From: an uncultured Bacilli bacterium
GTDB taxonomy: Bacteria > Bacillota_I > Bacilli_A > RF39 > UBA660
Reading direction: 5' to 3'
Length of the DNA stretch: 17,426 bases
Assembly: GCA_947630435.1 (NCBI GenBank)
Contig: CANRHO010000007.1
Location: 1-17,426, forward strand
The notes under the pieces were generated by a model. The model saw only the letters and a program-made list of their open reading frames with translations. It was not told the DNA's origin and ran no database searches. The position numbers and the translations under genes are program-made. Shown piece after piece: positions 1 to 8,436 of this stretch (position 1 is the stretch's first letter; each line of letters opens with the position of its first letter).

Positions 1-14
1 TTAGGGGGGATAAT

Positions 15-1130
15 ATGAGAGAAATCGAAACGCATTTTAAAAAATTAAATGGTATGTTTGCTAAAAATCAGGAAGAATTTTTAAAACTTATACCAAAGTG
101 TGAACAGTTTGATAGTAATCAAATAAAAGTTATATATAAAGCATTATATAAAGCAACTAAGCTTCATGAAGGTCAAAAAAGAAAAAGTGGGGAAGACTAT
201 ATTGTTCATCCGATAGGCGCTGCAAGTATTTTAGCAAATTTTGGACTTGATTTTGAAAGCGTTACCGCGGCTTTATTACATGATACGATAGAAGATACTT
301 CTTATAATTTAAGAGACTGTGAAAAAGATTTCGGAACAACCATAACAAAAATAGTAGATGGAGTTACTAAAATAAATGATGCTAAAGAAGAAGAAACACA
401 AAGAAAAATCATTTTATCATCACAAGAAGAGCCTAGAATAATAGCGGTTAAAATGGGTGGAGATAAAATGCATAACATGTACACTTTAGATGCATTATCA
501 CCAGAAAAACAAAAAAGATTTGCTAATGATACATTGAATTTTGATGTACCAATAACAAAGATACTTGGAATTTACCAGTTGAAAGATGAACTACAAGATC
601 TTTGTTTGTATTATCTTGATAAAGATGAGTTTATTAAACTTGAGAAAAAAAGAGATAAGTTAAAAAAACTTCATAATAAGCGTTTGGAAAACATGGGAAC
701 CAAAACACAATCCATCCTTAGTAGGGAAGGCGTTGGTATGGATTTTAACTATAGAATAAAAAACGCTGGTGCAATTTATGAGGATATAAAAAGAGGATTA
801 AATATAAATGAAATAGATGATTTATTAGCGATAAAAATGGTATTAGAAGACTATTTAATGTGTTATGAAACGTTAGGTGCAATTCATCAATTTTGTGTTC
901 CAATAAAAGGTAGTGTTCAAGATTTTATCGCAATACCTAAAAATAATGGTTATAAATCATTAAATACAAACGTATTTTATGATGATGCTAAAGTTCAAGT
1001 TAGAATAAGAACTAAAGATATGCAAAAAACTAATAACTTAGGGGTGTTTTCAGATTTAAATCAAGATGTTAAGGAAAGATTAAGTGATGATATGAAAAAG
1101 GAACTAACCAAGTTATCTAAAAGAAAATAG
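15..1130 (+). CDS. Short RelA/SpoT homologue: likely (p)ppGpp hydrolase with degenerate synthetase domain
   Basis: 371 aa protein that should break down the alarmone (p)ppGpp in the cytosol. The N-terminal half is an HD hydrolase domain with every expected key residue: R56 in HEGQKRKSGEDYIVHP, H65, H89-D90, E93-D94 (HDTIEDT), D150 and N154 in DKMHNMYTL. The second half (about 240-345) is recognisably a RelA_SpoT nucleotidyltransferase (CYETLGAIH, IAIPKNNGYKSLNT) but is worn: the catalytic Glu of the usual EVQIRT motif is Q328 (VQVRIRT), the Ser/Arg/Lys after RxK are A, E and D (RIKNAGAIYEDIK), and SLHT reads SLNT. There is no TGS/ACT C-terminal region; full-length Rel proteins are about 730 aa. 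The start at 15 follows a G-rich ribosome site (4-9). It is followed after 8 nt by a PAP2 gene. Family assignment is secure; loss of synthesis is inferred from the residues. Confidence 0.85.
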   Translation: MREIETHFKKLNGMFAKNQEEFLKLIPKCEQFDSNQIKVIYKALYKATKLHEGQKRKSGEDYIVHPIGAASILANFGLDFESVTAALLHDTIEDTSYNLRDCEKDFGTTITKIVDGVTKINDAKEEETQRKIILSSQEEPRIIAVKMGGDKMHNMYTLDALSPEKQKRFANDTLNFDVPITKILGIYQLKDELQDLCLYYLDKDEFIKLEKKRDKLKKLHNKRLENMGTKTQSILSREGVGMDFNYRIKNAGAIYEDIKRGLNINEIDDLLAIKMVLEDYLMCYETLGAIHQFCVPIKGSVQDFIAIPKNNGYKSLNTNVFYDDAKVQVRIRTKDMQKTNNLGVFSDLNQDVKERLSDDMKKELTKLSKRK

Positions 1131-1138
1131 GGTGATTA

Positions 1139-1783
1139 ATGATGAAAAGACAAAAAGGGGAATATTATTTTATAGGAATTCTTTTAATTTTATTTATATT
1201 GTTAACGTTATTTGTTGTATTAGGAAAATTGGATTTTATTGATGAAGCTTTTTTTAACAATATAATAAAGCTAAAGGGAAATACAATAACTAAGTTTTTA
1301 TACTTGATAACTAGTTTAGCCTCAACAATTGGAATTACTATTTTGGTTATTTTAACTGGTGTCATATTCATAAGAAAAAAAGCGTTTTCAGATTTTAAAT
1401 ACGTTGTTGTAAATGTATTTAGTGGTGTTTTTTTGATGCAAATTCTAAAACATATCATAAAAAGAGTAAGACCAAGTTGGAAGTGGATTATTCAAGGTGG
1501 TTTTAGTTATCCTTCAGGACATACCATATCAGCGTTTTTATTGTATGGCACTTTAATGTTATTAGTTTATAAAAAAGTAAATGGTAAATTAAGAATTCCA
1601 TTACTTATTTGTTTTTCTTTAATGATTGTTTTAACTGGTTTTAGTAGGATATATTTTGGGGCACACTATTTAACTGATGTTTTAGCAAGTTTAATATTAG
1701 GACTCATAATACTTACAATATCTAATATATTTATGAACAAGGAGTTTAATAATGATAAGAATAAAGGTAACAAAGCCATTTAA
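1139..1783 (+). CDS. PAP2-family membrane phosphatase
   Basis: 214 aa integral membrane phosphatase of the type 2 phosphatidic acid phosphatase superfamily, which removes phosphate from lipid phosphates such as phosphatidic acid, PG-phosphate or undecaprenyl pyrophosphate. All three signature motifs are present: K104-x6-R111-P112 (KHIIKRVRP), P125-SGH128, and S169-R170-x5-H176-x3-D180 (SRIYFGAHYLTD). Hydrophobic segments lie near 10-29, 55-78, 88-105, 130-145, 153-172 and 180-198. The substrate cannot be told from sequence. The start has an AGGGTGAT ribosome site just upstream (two adjacent ATGs, 1139 or 1142). The gene begins 8 nt after the Rel-like gene and overlaps the next gene by 32 nt, so the three are probably co-transcribed. 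Confidence 0.88.
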   Translation: MMKRQKGEYYFIGILLILFILLTLFVVLGKLDFIDEAFFNNIIKLKGNTITKFLYLITSLASTIGITILVILTGVIFIRKKAFSDFKYVVVNVFSGVFLMQILKHIIKRVRPSWKWIIQGGFSYPSGHTISAFLLYGTLMLLVYKKVNGKLRIPLLICFSLMIVLTGFSRIYFGAHYLTDVLASLILGLIILTISNIFMNKEFNNDKNKGNKAI

Positions 1784-2585
1784 ATTGGAAGATACCATAA
1801 CATGTGGGCAAATTTTTAGATATTTTAAACAGGAAGATAATAGTTATGACATAATTATAAAAGATAGGGTAATTAATGTTTATATGGATAAAAACTATTT
1901 ATGTGTATCATCAAATAAAGAAGAAAATTTAAATGAAGTAGTTAGGGATTATTTTGATTTAGATAACGATTATTCTTTAATGAATGAGTATTTAATTACC
2001 CAAGATAGTAAATTAGAAAAAGCCATCTCGTTTTCAAATGGTTTAAAAATGATAAAACAAGATCCATTTGAAACGGTTATATCCTATATAATATCAGCGA
2101 ATAATGGAGTTTTACAAATAGCAAGTGCACTTAATAACATAGCAGAAAAATATGGTAAAAAAGTGATGTTTAATGATAAAGAATATTATCTTTTTCCACA
2201 ATATAAAGAACTAAAAGATGTCAGTGAATCTGATTTTAGAAAGTGTAAAGTGGGTTTTAGGGATAAGTATTTAAAGTCAATGATTGACAAACTTAATGAT
2301 AATGAAATTGATTTAAATGAATTTTACCATTTAGATACGAATAAATCATTAGAAAAATTAATGGAAAACATAGGTATTGGACCTAAAGTTGCATCCTGTA
2401 TACTTTTATTTGCGTATCAAAAGTATGATGTCTTTCCAATTGATACATGGGTTAAAAAAGTAATGAAAAATGATTACGAAATAGAGGGTGAAAAAAACAT
2501 AAGAAAGTTTGCTAAAGATACATATGGAAAGTATAGTGGCATAGCAATTCAGTATTTATTTAATTATGGTAGAAATAGAAATTAA
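1752..2585 (+). CDS. OGG1-like 8-oxoguanine DNA glycosylase/AP lyase
   Basis: 277 aa base-excision repair enzyme of the HhH-GPD superfamily, expected to remove 8-oxoguanine from DNA and nick the abasic site. The N-terminal OGG_N part contains TCGQIFRYF (17-25). The helix-hairpin-helix has LMENIGIGPKVASCI (203-217), where K212 matches the Schiff-base lysine of OGG1, followed by PIDTWVKK with the catalytic D231. ISANNGVLQIASALN and CKVGFRDKYL match the SSNNNI and GYRARY segments of OGG1. The length is typical of bacterial members. The start at 1752 is fixed by AAGGAG at 1739-1744, which lies inside the end of the PAP2 gene. AlkA-type alkyl glycosylase is the alternative, but the Lys/Asp pair favours OGG. 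Confidence 0.88.
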   Translation: MIRIKVTKPFKLEDTITCGQIFRYFKQEDNSYDIIIKDRVINVYMDKNYLCVSSNKEENLNEVVRDYFDLDNDYSLMNEYLITQDSKLEKAISFSNGLKMIKQDPFETVISYIISANNGVLQIASALNNIAEKYGKKVMFNDKEYYLFPQYKELKDVSESDFRKCKVGFRDKYLKSMIDKLNDNEIDLNEFYHLDTNKSLEKLMENIGIGPKVASCILLFAYQKYDVFPIDTWVKKVMKNDYEIEGEKNIRKFAKDTYGKYSGIAIQYLFNYGRNRN

Positions 2586-2618
2586 AAAGAAAAAATAATA
2601 AAAATTTTTCTTTTTTTT
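2584..2618 (+). terminator. Weak A/T hairpin after the glycosylase gene
   Basis: AAAAAGAAAAA (2584-2594) can pair with TTTTTCTTTTT (2605-2615) around a 10-nt loop, with further T residues to 2618. Only one G-C pair supports the stem, so termination here would be inefficient; position and T tract fit a terminator for the three-gene unit. Confidence 0.35.
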
Positions 2619-2705
2619 AAAGGTATATATCTTATAATAGATAAAAATAAGTTATTGATAAAACAAACGTAGTGGAAAATTAGTGTATAATTCTGTAACC
2701 TTAAA

Positions 2706-2734
2706 TTTACATCTTTTATTTTACGTGATATAAT
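2706..2734 (+). promoter_or_regulatory. Sigma-A type promoter of ftsK
   Basis: TTTACA (2706-2711), 17-nt spacer, TATAAT (2729-2734), with an extended -10 TG one base upstream (2726-2727). Predicted transcription start is near 2741, which rules out TTG 2739 and disfavours ATG 2742 as the ftsK start. Confidence 0.75.
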
Positions 2735-2765
2735 TATTTTGATGATAGATAGTGGGGTGGAAATG

Positions 2766-4940
2766 ATGGCTAAGAAAAAAACATCATCTTCTAGTAAGAA
2801 AAAGACGAAAATTCCTGTAGAGATAGCTGGAATTTTATATATAGTATTAACGGTTTTAGGATTATTAAGATCAGGTTTTGTAGGAAGAATGGTAAGCAAT
2901 TTTGGTATTTTTTTATTTGGTGCTTTTTACAATTGGGGGTTAGTATTCTTTTTAATAGTTGGTGGATACGTATTATTATTTAGAAAAAAGCCTAAAATGT
3001 TTACTAAAAAATTAATTGGTTTTTACTTATTTTCAATAGCAATTCTTTCTTTAGCGCATGTTAAATACATAATGTATGATACAAATATCGGTTCTGCGGT
3101 GTTTCAAGATACAATATCAAACGTAGTATCTGGCTTTAATGATGTTAATTATATTCAAGGCGGAGGAATTTTAGGTGCGTTATTTTCTTATCTTTTTGTT
3201 TTAGGATTTGACATTTTAGGATCTAAAATAATTTGTTTTGTTCTTATTTTATTTGGAGCAATGCTAATATTTAATTTATCTTTTGCATCTGTTGTTAGAA
3301 AAGTAATACTATTTTTTGTTCCTAAAAAATGGATTAACAAAGAAGATGAGGAAGAACTTAATGATGATGAGGATAAAAGTGACGAACCTAAAGATAAAAG
3401 AGTCGTTATTTCAAGCGTTAATGATTTAAATCATGCTCCAATCGAGGAAACTGAAGAGGCTGTTTTAACTGGTACAAATGGTGAATATAAACTCCCTCCA
3501 TCTTCGCTTTTGAATTTACCTAAGAAGGTAAATACTAAAGCAAATGAGGAAAATATTTCTTCTAATATAAAATTGTTGGAACAAGTTTTAACCGATTTTG
3601 ATATTAACGGTAAAGTTGTTGAAGCGCACGTAGGCCCTACTGTTACTCAGTATGAGCTTGAGATAAAATCTGGTACTAAGGTAAGTAAGATATTAAGTTT
3701 AAATAAAGAAATAGCATTAGCATTAGCTGCTAAAGACGTTAGGATTCAAGCTCCCATTCCGGGTAAGTCAACGATTGGCATTGATATACCAAATAAAGTT
3801 ACAACACCTGTTTCTTTAAGAGAAGTATTGCAAGCGATTCCAAAAGAAAAATCAGATAGTAAGTTGCTTGCGGTTTTAGGTAAAGATATAATGGGTAATC
3901 CAAGATGGATGGAAGTTAATAAAACACCACACCTTTTAATTGCTGGTGCAACTGGTTCTGGTAAATCAGTTTGCGTAAACTCTGTTATTACATCAATTCT
4001 TATGAGGGCTAAACCTGATGAAGTAAAACTCATGATGATTGATCCAAAAAAAGTTGAACTTTCAATGTATAATGGGGCTCCACATTTACTTGCTCCTGTT
4101 GTAACTGATCCAAAAAAAGCTTCCATTGCTTTAAAGAAAATAGTAGAGGAAATGGAAAAACGTTATGATTTATTTAGTGAAAGTGGAACAAAAAACATAG
4201 AGGGTTATAATGATAAAATTCAAGGAAAAATAGATTCTGGAGATACAAGTGTTAAAAAATTACCATATATTGTTGTTTTAATTGATGAGCTTGCCGATTT
4301 AATGCTTGTTGCAGCAAAAGAAGTAGAAGATTCGATAATGAGAATAACCCAAATGGCAAGAGCAGCCGGTATTCATTTGATAGTTGCAACCCAAAGACCA
4401 TCAACCGATGTTATAACGGGTGTTGTAAAAGCAAATATTCCATCTCGTATATCTTTTGCGGTTTCCTCGCAAATTGATTCAAGAACTATTCTTGATATGG
4501 GAGGAGCTGAAAAGTTGATTGGTAAAGGTGACATGTTATTTTTACCAATGGGAGAAGGTACCCCAACTAGAATACAAGGTTCTTTTGTATCGGAAGAAGA
4601 AGTGCAAAAAGTTGTCGATTATACGATTAAGCAACAAAAAGCCCAGTATGATGACAAGTTCACCAACTTAGATGACAAACCTCTTGGGTCATCATCTTAT
4701 GATGTAAAAGATGATAAATATGATGATCCTTTATATAATGAAATCGTAGATTTCGTAATAAAAAGTGGAAAGACAAGTGCTTCTTTACTTCAAAGAAAAT
4801 ATCGTCTTGGTTATAATAGAGCAGCAAGAATGATAGATTTATTAGAAGAAAGAGGAATAGTTGGACCTGCTAATGGTTCTAAACCAAGGGAAGTTTTAGT
4901 TAAATATGAAGATAATAACGATGAAGAACAGCAAGAATAG
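2766..4940 (+). CDS. ftsK: DNA translocase FtsK/SpoIIIE
   Basis: 724 aa septal DNA pump that moves chromosome ends out of the closing division septum. The N-terminus holds four to five membrane segments (about 17-35, 46-72, 82-99, 132-150, 154-175), then an acidic linker (191-225). The motor has Walker A GATGSGKS (394-401), Walker B VVLIDELADL (D507, E508) and ATQRPSTDVITG. The C-terminal winged-helix gamma domain that reads polar DNA sequences occupies about 654-715 (YNEIVDFVIKSGKTSASLLQ). The start is set at 2766 (MAKKKT), or the adjacent ATG 2763, because GGGGTGG (2754-2760) lies just upstream and the predicted transcript begins near 2741. Neighbouring YmfF/YmfH-type genes match the arrangement downstream of spoIIIE in Bacillus. 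Whether it serves division or also sporulation cannot be told. Confidence 0.96.
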   Translation: MAKKKTSSSSKKKTKIPVEIAGILYIVLTVLGLLRSGFVGRMVSNFGIFLFGAFYNWGLVFFLIVGGYVLLFRKKPKMFTKKLIGFYLFSIAILSLAHVKYIMYDTNIGSAVFQDTISNVVSGFNDVNYIQGGGILGALFSYLFVLGFDILGSKIICFVLILFGAMLIFNLSFASVVRKVILFFVPKKWINKEDEEELNDDEDKSDEPKDKRVVISSVNDLNHAPIEETEEAVLTGTNGEYKLPPSSLLNLPKKVNTKANEENISSNIKLLEQVLTDFDINGKVVEAHVGPTVTQYELEIKSGTKVSKILSLNKEIALALAAKDVRIQAPIPGKSTIGIDIPNKVTTPVSLREVLQAIPKEKSDSKLLAVLGKDIMGNPRWMEVNKTPHLLIAGATGSGKSVCVNSVITSILMRAKPDEVKLMMIDPKKVELSMYNGAPHLLAPVVTDPKKASIALKKIVEEMEKRYDLFSESGTKNIEGYNDKIQGKIDSGDTSVKKLPYIVVLIDELADLMLVAAKEVEDSIMRITQMARAAGIHLIVATQRPSTDVITGVVKANIPSRISFAVSSQIDSRTILDMGGAEKLIGKGDMLFLPMGEGTPTRIQGSFVSEEEVQKVVDYTIKQQKAQYDDKFTNLDDKPLGSSSYDVKDDKYDDPLYNEIVDFVIKSGKTSASLLQRKYRLGYNRAARMIDLLEERGIVGPANGSKPREVLVKYEDNNDEEQQE

Positions 4941-4951
4941 TTCTTCTTTTT
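4923..4951 (+). terminator. Rho-independent terminator overlapping the ftsK stop
   Basis: GAAGAAC (4923-4929) pairs perfectly with GTTCTTC (4940-4946) around a 10-nt loop, followed by TTTTT (4947-4951). The TAG stop (4938-4940) of ftsK lies in the loop and first base of the right arm, so the left arm encodes the last residues of FtsK. Confidence 0.75.
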
Positions 4952-4960
4952 ATGTATATA

Positions 4961-4969
4961 TGTTATAAT
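4961..4969 (+). promoter_or_regulatory. Extended -10 promoter of the M16/ABC operon
   Basis: TGTTATAAT is a perfect extended -10 (TGnTATAAT) directly after the ftsK terminator. The matching -35 position (about 4941-4946) is TTCTTC, a poor match, as is common for extended -10 promoters. A second TATAAT at 4992-4997 lies too close to the ribosome site to be preferred. Predicted start of transcription is near 4976. Confidence 0.5.
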
Positions 4970-5011
4970 TTAATTAATTATTAGGGTATATTATAATTAA
5001 GAGGTGATAAT

Positions 5012-6256
5012 ATGAAAATAGTAAAAAAGAAAGTAGGTAATGTATTAGTTAACCTGGTTGATGTTGATAAATTTAAGTCAATTTGTGGTGCGATTTTTTT
5101 TAAAATGCCAGTTACTAAAGAAATGATGACGACAAGATCACTAATTAGAAGTATACTACTTCATTCATGTAAAAAGTATCCGAGTAATAGGCTTTTAAAT
5201 ATAAATTGTTTAGAAAATTATGATGCGTATTATAGTTCAAATTTCAGAAGGGATGGAAATTATGCAACAAATTATTTTTTGTTTAGAACTTTGGACGATA
5301 GATATACTGATAAACAAAATTTAAATAGGGTAATGGATACTTTTTATGAAATAATTTTTAATCCAAATGCTTCTTGTGAAAAATTTGATGAGGATGAATT
5401 TAATCTTGCAAAGCAGAAATTAAGATCAAGTATAGAGTCAAAAAAAGAAAGAGCTCAAAGCTATGCTATGGATATGCTTTATAAACAAATAGGTGATAAC
5501 ACCCCAATATCATATGTTTCACAGTTAGATATACTTGATAAGATAACAAATGAAAGTTTATATAAAGAATATTTAAACATGATAAATAATAGTGAAGTTT
5601 CGTTTGTGGTTGCAGGTAAAAACGTAACTAAATTAAATTTTGATAAGTTCTTAGAAAAGATTAAATCAAGAACATATGATAATAATTTATTAGTCAAACC
5701 ATTAATTAATGAAAATTTTAATGAGAAAACTGAAGAATATAATGGTTTACAATCCGTTTTAGCAGTTGGGCTAAAACTTAAGGATTTAACTGAATTCGAG
5801 TCTACTTATGTTTTGCCGGTTTACAATAATATTTTAGGCGCAGGTGCATCATCAAGATTATTTAACATCATTAGAGAAAAACATTCACTTTGTTATTCAT
5901 GCTTTTCTAGAGCAGAAAAGGACGATAATATAATAGAAATTTATGCGGGAATAGAAAATGAAAATTATAAAAAAACACTACGATTGATAAAAGAAGTAGT
6001 AGGTAGTATGAATAAAATTGAAACTGATGAATTTAAAAGAAGTATAATTGATATAACATCGTCATTAAAAGAAAGTTTAGATGAATTATCAAATTACGTA
6101 GTACCTATTTACTTAAATAATTTATATAATGAAAAAGATATATCAGAGAAAATTGAAGATATAAAAAAGGTTACGAAACAAGACGTAGAGAATTTATCAA
6201 AAAAGATTTTTATAACTGATTCATTCTTCTTTAAAGGAGGTAAAACAAGTGCGTAG
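5012..6256 (+). CDS. M16B peptidase, non-catalytic subunit (YmfF-like)
   Basis: 414 aa member of the pitrilysin-like M16 family. The zinc motif HxxEH is absent from the N-terminal domain (the corresponding stretch reads LIRSILLHSCKKYPS, 44-58), so this chain cannot bind catalytic zinc in the usual way. The C-terminal domain keeps GAGASSRLFNIIREKHSLCY with R288 and Y295 seven residues apart; in heterodimeric M16B enzymes this Arg/Tyr pair from the inactive chain completes the active site of the partner. The next gene encodes that partner, with HFLEH, and overlaps by 8 nt. The ATG at 5012 has GAGGTGAT (5001-5008). No signal peptide is seen, so the complex is probably cytosolic. The substrate is unknown; peptide maturation or turnover is likely. 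Confidence 0.85.
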   Translation: MKIVKKKVGNVLVNLVDVDKFKSICGAIFFKMPVTKEMMTTRSLIRSILLHSCKKYPSNRLLNINCLENYDAYYSSNFRRDGNYATNYFLFRTLDDRYTDKQNLNRVMDTFYEIIFNPNASCEKFDEDEFNLAKQKLRSSIESKKERAQSYAMDMLYKQIGDNTPISYVSQLDILDKITNESLYKEYLNMINNSEVSFVVAGKNVTKLNFDKFLEKIKSRTYDNNLLVKPLINENFNEKTEEYNGLQSVLAVGLKLKDLTEFESTYVLPVYNNILGAGASSRLFNIIREKHSLCYSCFSRAEKDDNIIEIYAGIENENYKKTLRLIKEVVGSMNKIETDEFKRSIIDITSSLKESLDELSNYVVPIYLNNLYNEKDISEKIEDIKKVTKQDVENLSKKIFITDSFFFKGGKTSA

Positions 6257-7535
6257 TATAAAAATAAAAAAGATAAATAAAACGATATACGAACATACCT
6301 TAGATAATGGATTAACCATATTTATTTGCAAAATGCCAGAATTTGAGAAAAAATTAGCTTTTTTTCAAACAAAATACGGATCTTTAAATAATGAATTTAT
6401 ACCTATAAATAAAAAAGATTTTAAGAAGTTTCCACTTGGGATTGCTCATTTTTTAGAGCATAAACTTTTTGAAAGTAAAGATAAAAATAACATTTTTGAA
6501 GATTTCCAAAAGGATACGGCATATGTAAATGCTGCAACTAGTTATGATGCCACCTATTATTTCTTTGATTGTAATGAAAATTTTAATAGTAATTTAAAAA
6601 GGTTAATAGATATGGTACAATCTCCATATTTTACCGACGAAAACGTGGAAAAAGAAAAGGGAATAATAGGTCAAGAAATAGATATGTATCAAAATGATCC
6701 TGACCAAACAATTTATGATAAATTATATTATAATGCTTTTGTAAATGATCCAATTAAGTACGATATTGCGGGAACGAAAAAAGATATAAAATGCATTACT
6801 AAAGAAGACCTATATGAATGTTATAATACTTTTTATCATCCATGTAATATGTTTTTAACCATAGTGGGAAACGTAGATGAAAAAGAAGTTTTAAAAATCA
6901 TAGAGGAAAATCAAAAAAAGAAGAAGTTTCCAAAACCTTTAAAAATAGTTAACAAAGAAATTATTGAACCAGAAGAAGTGGCTAAAACAAAAGAAATAAT
7001 AAAAAGAAATGTAAGTGCTCGTAAAATTGGATATGGGTATAAAATTAAACTTGACAAATTAAGCCCGGTTGAAGATTTTAAAAGAGAATTTTATATATAT
7101 ACTTTTTTAAGAACTAAGTTTGGCCCGTTAACTTCTTTTACCGAGGATTTAATAAAAAATAAACTAGTTAAATCATATTTTAACTATCATCCAAACATTA
7201 GTAAAAAATACTTATTAATAACTTTTTCTGGTGATATATTGGATGATAAAAGGGTAAAAAAACTAATAGATGATAAATTATCAGATTTAAATGATCTAAA
7301 AGAAAGCTTTGAATTATATAAAAAAGAAAGCTTAGCAAATTATGTTAAAATGTTTGAAAATCCAGCTACAATAGCATCACATATAAGATATATGTATAAT
7401 AAGTATGAAAAGCTAATTGATAATTGTTATGAAATATATGAAAATATTAGTTTTAATGAGTATTTAGAATATATAAAAACACTGAACTTTAGTAATCAAA
7501 CCAAAATAATAATTAATGAAAATGAGGGAAATTAA
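6249..7535 (+). CDS. M16B zinc peptidase, catalytic subunit (YmfH-like)
   Basis: 428 aa zinc metalloprotease subunit. The inverted zinc motif is H67-F-L-E70-H71 (GIAHFLEHKLFE), with third ligand E143 in EKEKGIIGQEIDMYQND. The stretch equivalent to the SRLF...R...Y motif reads LTSFTEDLIKNKLVKSY, with Lys in place of Arg, so it seems to depend on the partner for that residue. Translation starts at GTG 6249: a near-ideal AAAGGAGG (6233-6240) lies 8 nt upstream, inside the end of the preceding gene, and the genes overlap by 8 nt, indicating translational coupling in equal amounts. The ABC ATPase gene begins 1 nt after its stop. YmfF/YmfH pairs downstream of spoIIIE are known in Bacillus; their natural substrate is not established to my knowledge. 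Confidence 0.9.
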   Translation: MRSIKIKKINKTIYEHTLDNGLTIFICKMPEFEKKLAFFQTKYGSLNNEFIPINKKDFKKFPLGIAHFLEHKLFESKDKNNIFEDFQKDTAYVNAATSYDATYYFFDCNENFNSNLKRLIDMVQSPYFTDENVEKEKGIIGQEIDMYQNDPDQTIYDKLYYNAFVNDPIKYDIAGTKKDIKCITKEDLYECYNTFYHPCNMFLTIVGNVDEKEVLKIIEENQKKKKFPKPLKIVNKEIIEPEEVAKTKEIIKRNVSARKIGYGYKIKLDKLSPVEDFKREFYIYTFLRTKFGPLTSFTEDLIKNKLVKSYFNYHPNISKKYLLITFSGDILDDKRVKKLIDDKLSDLNDLKESFELYKKESLANYVKMFENPATIASHIRYMYNKYEKLIDNCYEIYENISFNEYLEYIKTLNFSNQTKIIINENEGN

Positions 7536-7536
7536 T

Positions 7537-8436
7537 ATGCTTAAAGTAAAAAACGTAACAAAATATTATGGCGACTTTAAGGCCGTTGATAATCTTTCTT
7601 TTAGCGTAGGTAAAGGAGAGATATTTGGTCTTTTAGGAGTTAATGGTGCAGGTAAAACTACTACTTTTAGAATGATTATGAATTTAATTAGCCCAACTAG
7701 TGGTGAAATAACATTTAATGGTAAGAAAATAGACTATGATATAACTGATAAGATAGGTTTTTTAACTGAGGAAAGAAGTCTTCTTACTAAAATGACGGTA
7801 AAAGAGCAAATGCTTTTTTATGGTGCTTTAAAGTCATTAGATGAGAAGACCATTTTAAAAAGATTGGACAAGCTATTAGAAAAGTTTAAAATAAGTGAAT
7901 ATAAAGATAGAAAAATAAGTACGTTATCAAAGGGAAACCAACAAAAGGTTCAGTTCATATCAGCAATAATAAACGAACCAAAACTACTTATTTTAGATGA
8001 GCCATTTTCAGGTCTAGATCCCATAAACGTTGAGTTGTTTAAAAACATAATATTAGAGCTTAAAGATAAAGGAACTTCAATAATTTTTTCTTCTCATCGA
8101 ATGGATCACGTGGAATTTTTTTGTGAAAAACTAGTTATATTAGTTAAAGGTAAATGCGTGTTAGATGGTTATTTAAAAGATATTAAAAAGAATTACAAAA
8201 TAAAAAACATAATAATAGAAGGGGACGTTAAAATATCTGATCTAAAAATGATTAACGGAGTTATAAACGTAGTTAAAACGTCTGATCAATACAAAGTTAG
8301 TATAAAAAATGAATCATACTGTAAAGATGTATTTGAATATTTAAAAACGAAAAGTAACATAACTAAATTTGTTTTATTAGAACCAAGTTTAGAAGAAATA
8401 TTTCTTGCGAAAGTAGGTGAAGTTTATGGAAGATAA
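7537..8436 (+). CDS. ABC transporter ATPase (NatA/YhaQ-like)
   Basis: 299 aa cytoplasmic motor of an ABC-2 type exporter. Visible motifs: Walker A GVNGAGKT (34-41), Q-loop region GFLTEERSLL, with Glu where Gln is usual, as in NatA/YhaQ relatives, signature LSKGNQQ (130-136), Walker B LLILDEP (150-156), D-loop SGLDP and switch His187 in SSHRMDH. The C-terminal 90 residues resemble the DUF4162-type tail of this subfamily (LEPSLEEIFL). ATG 7537 is chosen because GAGGG (7524-7528) sits 8 nt upstream; an in-frame ATG at 7516 lies before that site. It lies 1 nt after the peptidase gene and overlaps the permease gene by 11 nt. Substrate is unknown: sodium, drugs or peptides are all found in this subfamily. 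Confidence 0.92.
   Translation: MLKVKNVTKYYGDFKAVDNLSFSVGKGEIFGLLGVNGAGKTTTFRMIMNLISPTSGEITFNGKKIDYDITDKIGFLTEERSLLTKMTVKEQMLFYGALKSLDEKTILKRLDKLLEKFKISEYKDRKISTLSKGNQQKVQFISAIINEPKLLILDEPFSGLDPINVELFKNIILELKDKGTSIIFSSHRMDHVEFFCEKLVILVKGKCVLDGYLKDIKKNYKIKNIIIEGDVKISDLKMINGVINVVKTSDQYKVSIKNESYCKDVFEYLKTKSNITKFVLLEPSLEEIFLAKVGEVYGR

Noticed and set aside
2655..2691. TTGATA (2655) with TATAAT (2686) as a promoter
   Set aside because: The spacer is 25 nt, too long; the pair at 2706/2729 has the correct 17-nt spacing.
2739..2765. TTG 2739 or ATG 2742 as the ftsK start
   Set aside because: The predicted transcription start is near 2741, leaving no ribosome site; GGGGTGG at 2754-2760 serves ATG 2763/2766.
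3746..4126. Long open frame on the - strand inside ftsK
   Set aside because: It is the antisense of the conserved FtsK motor domain, with no ribosome site or recognisable domain.
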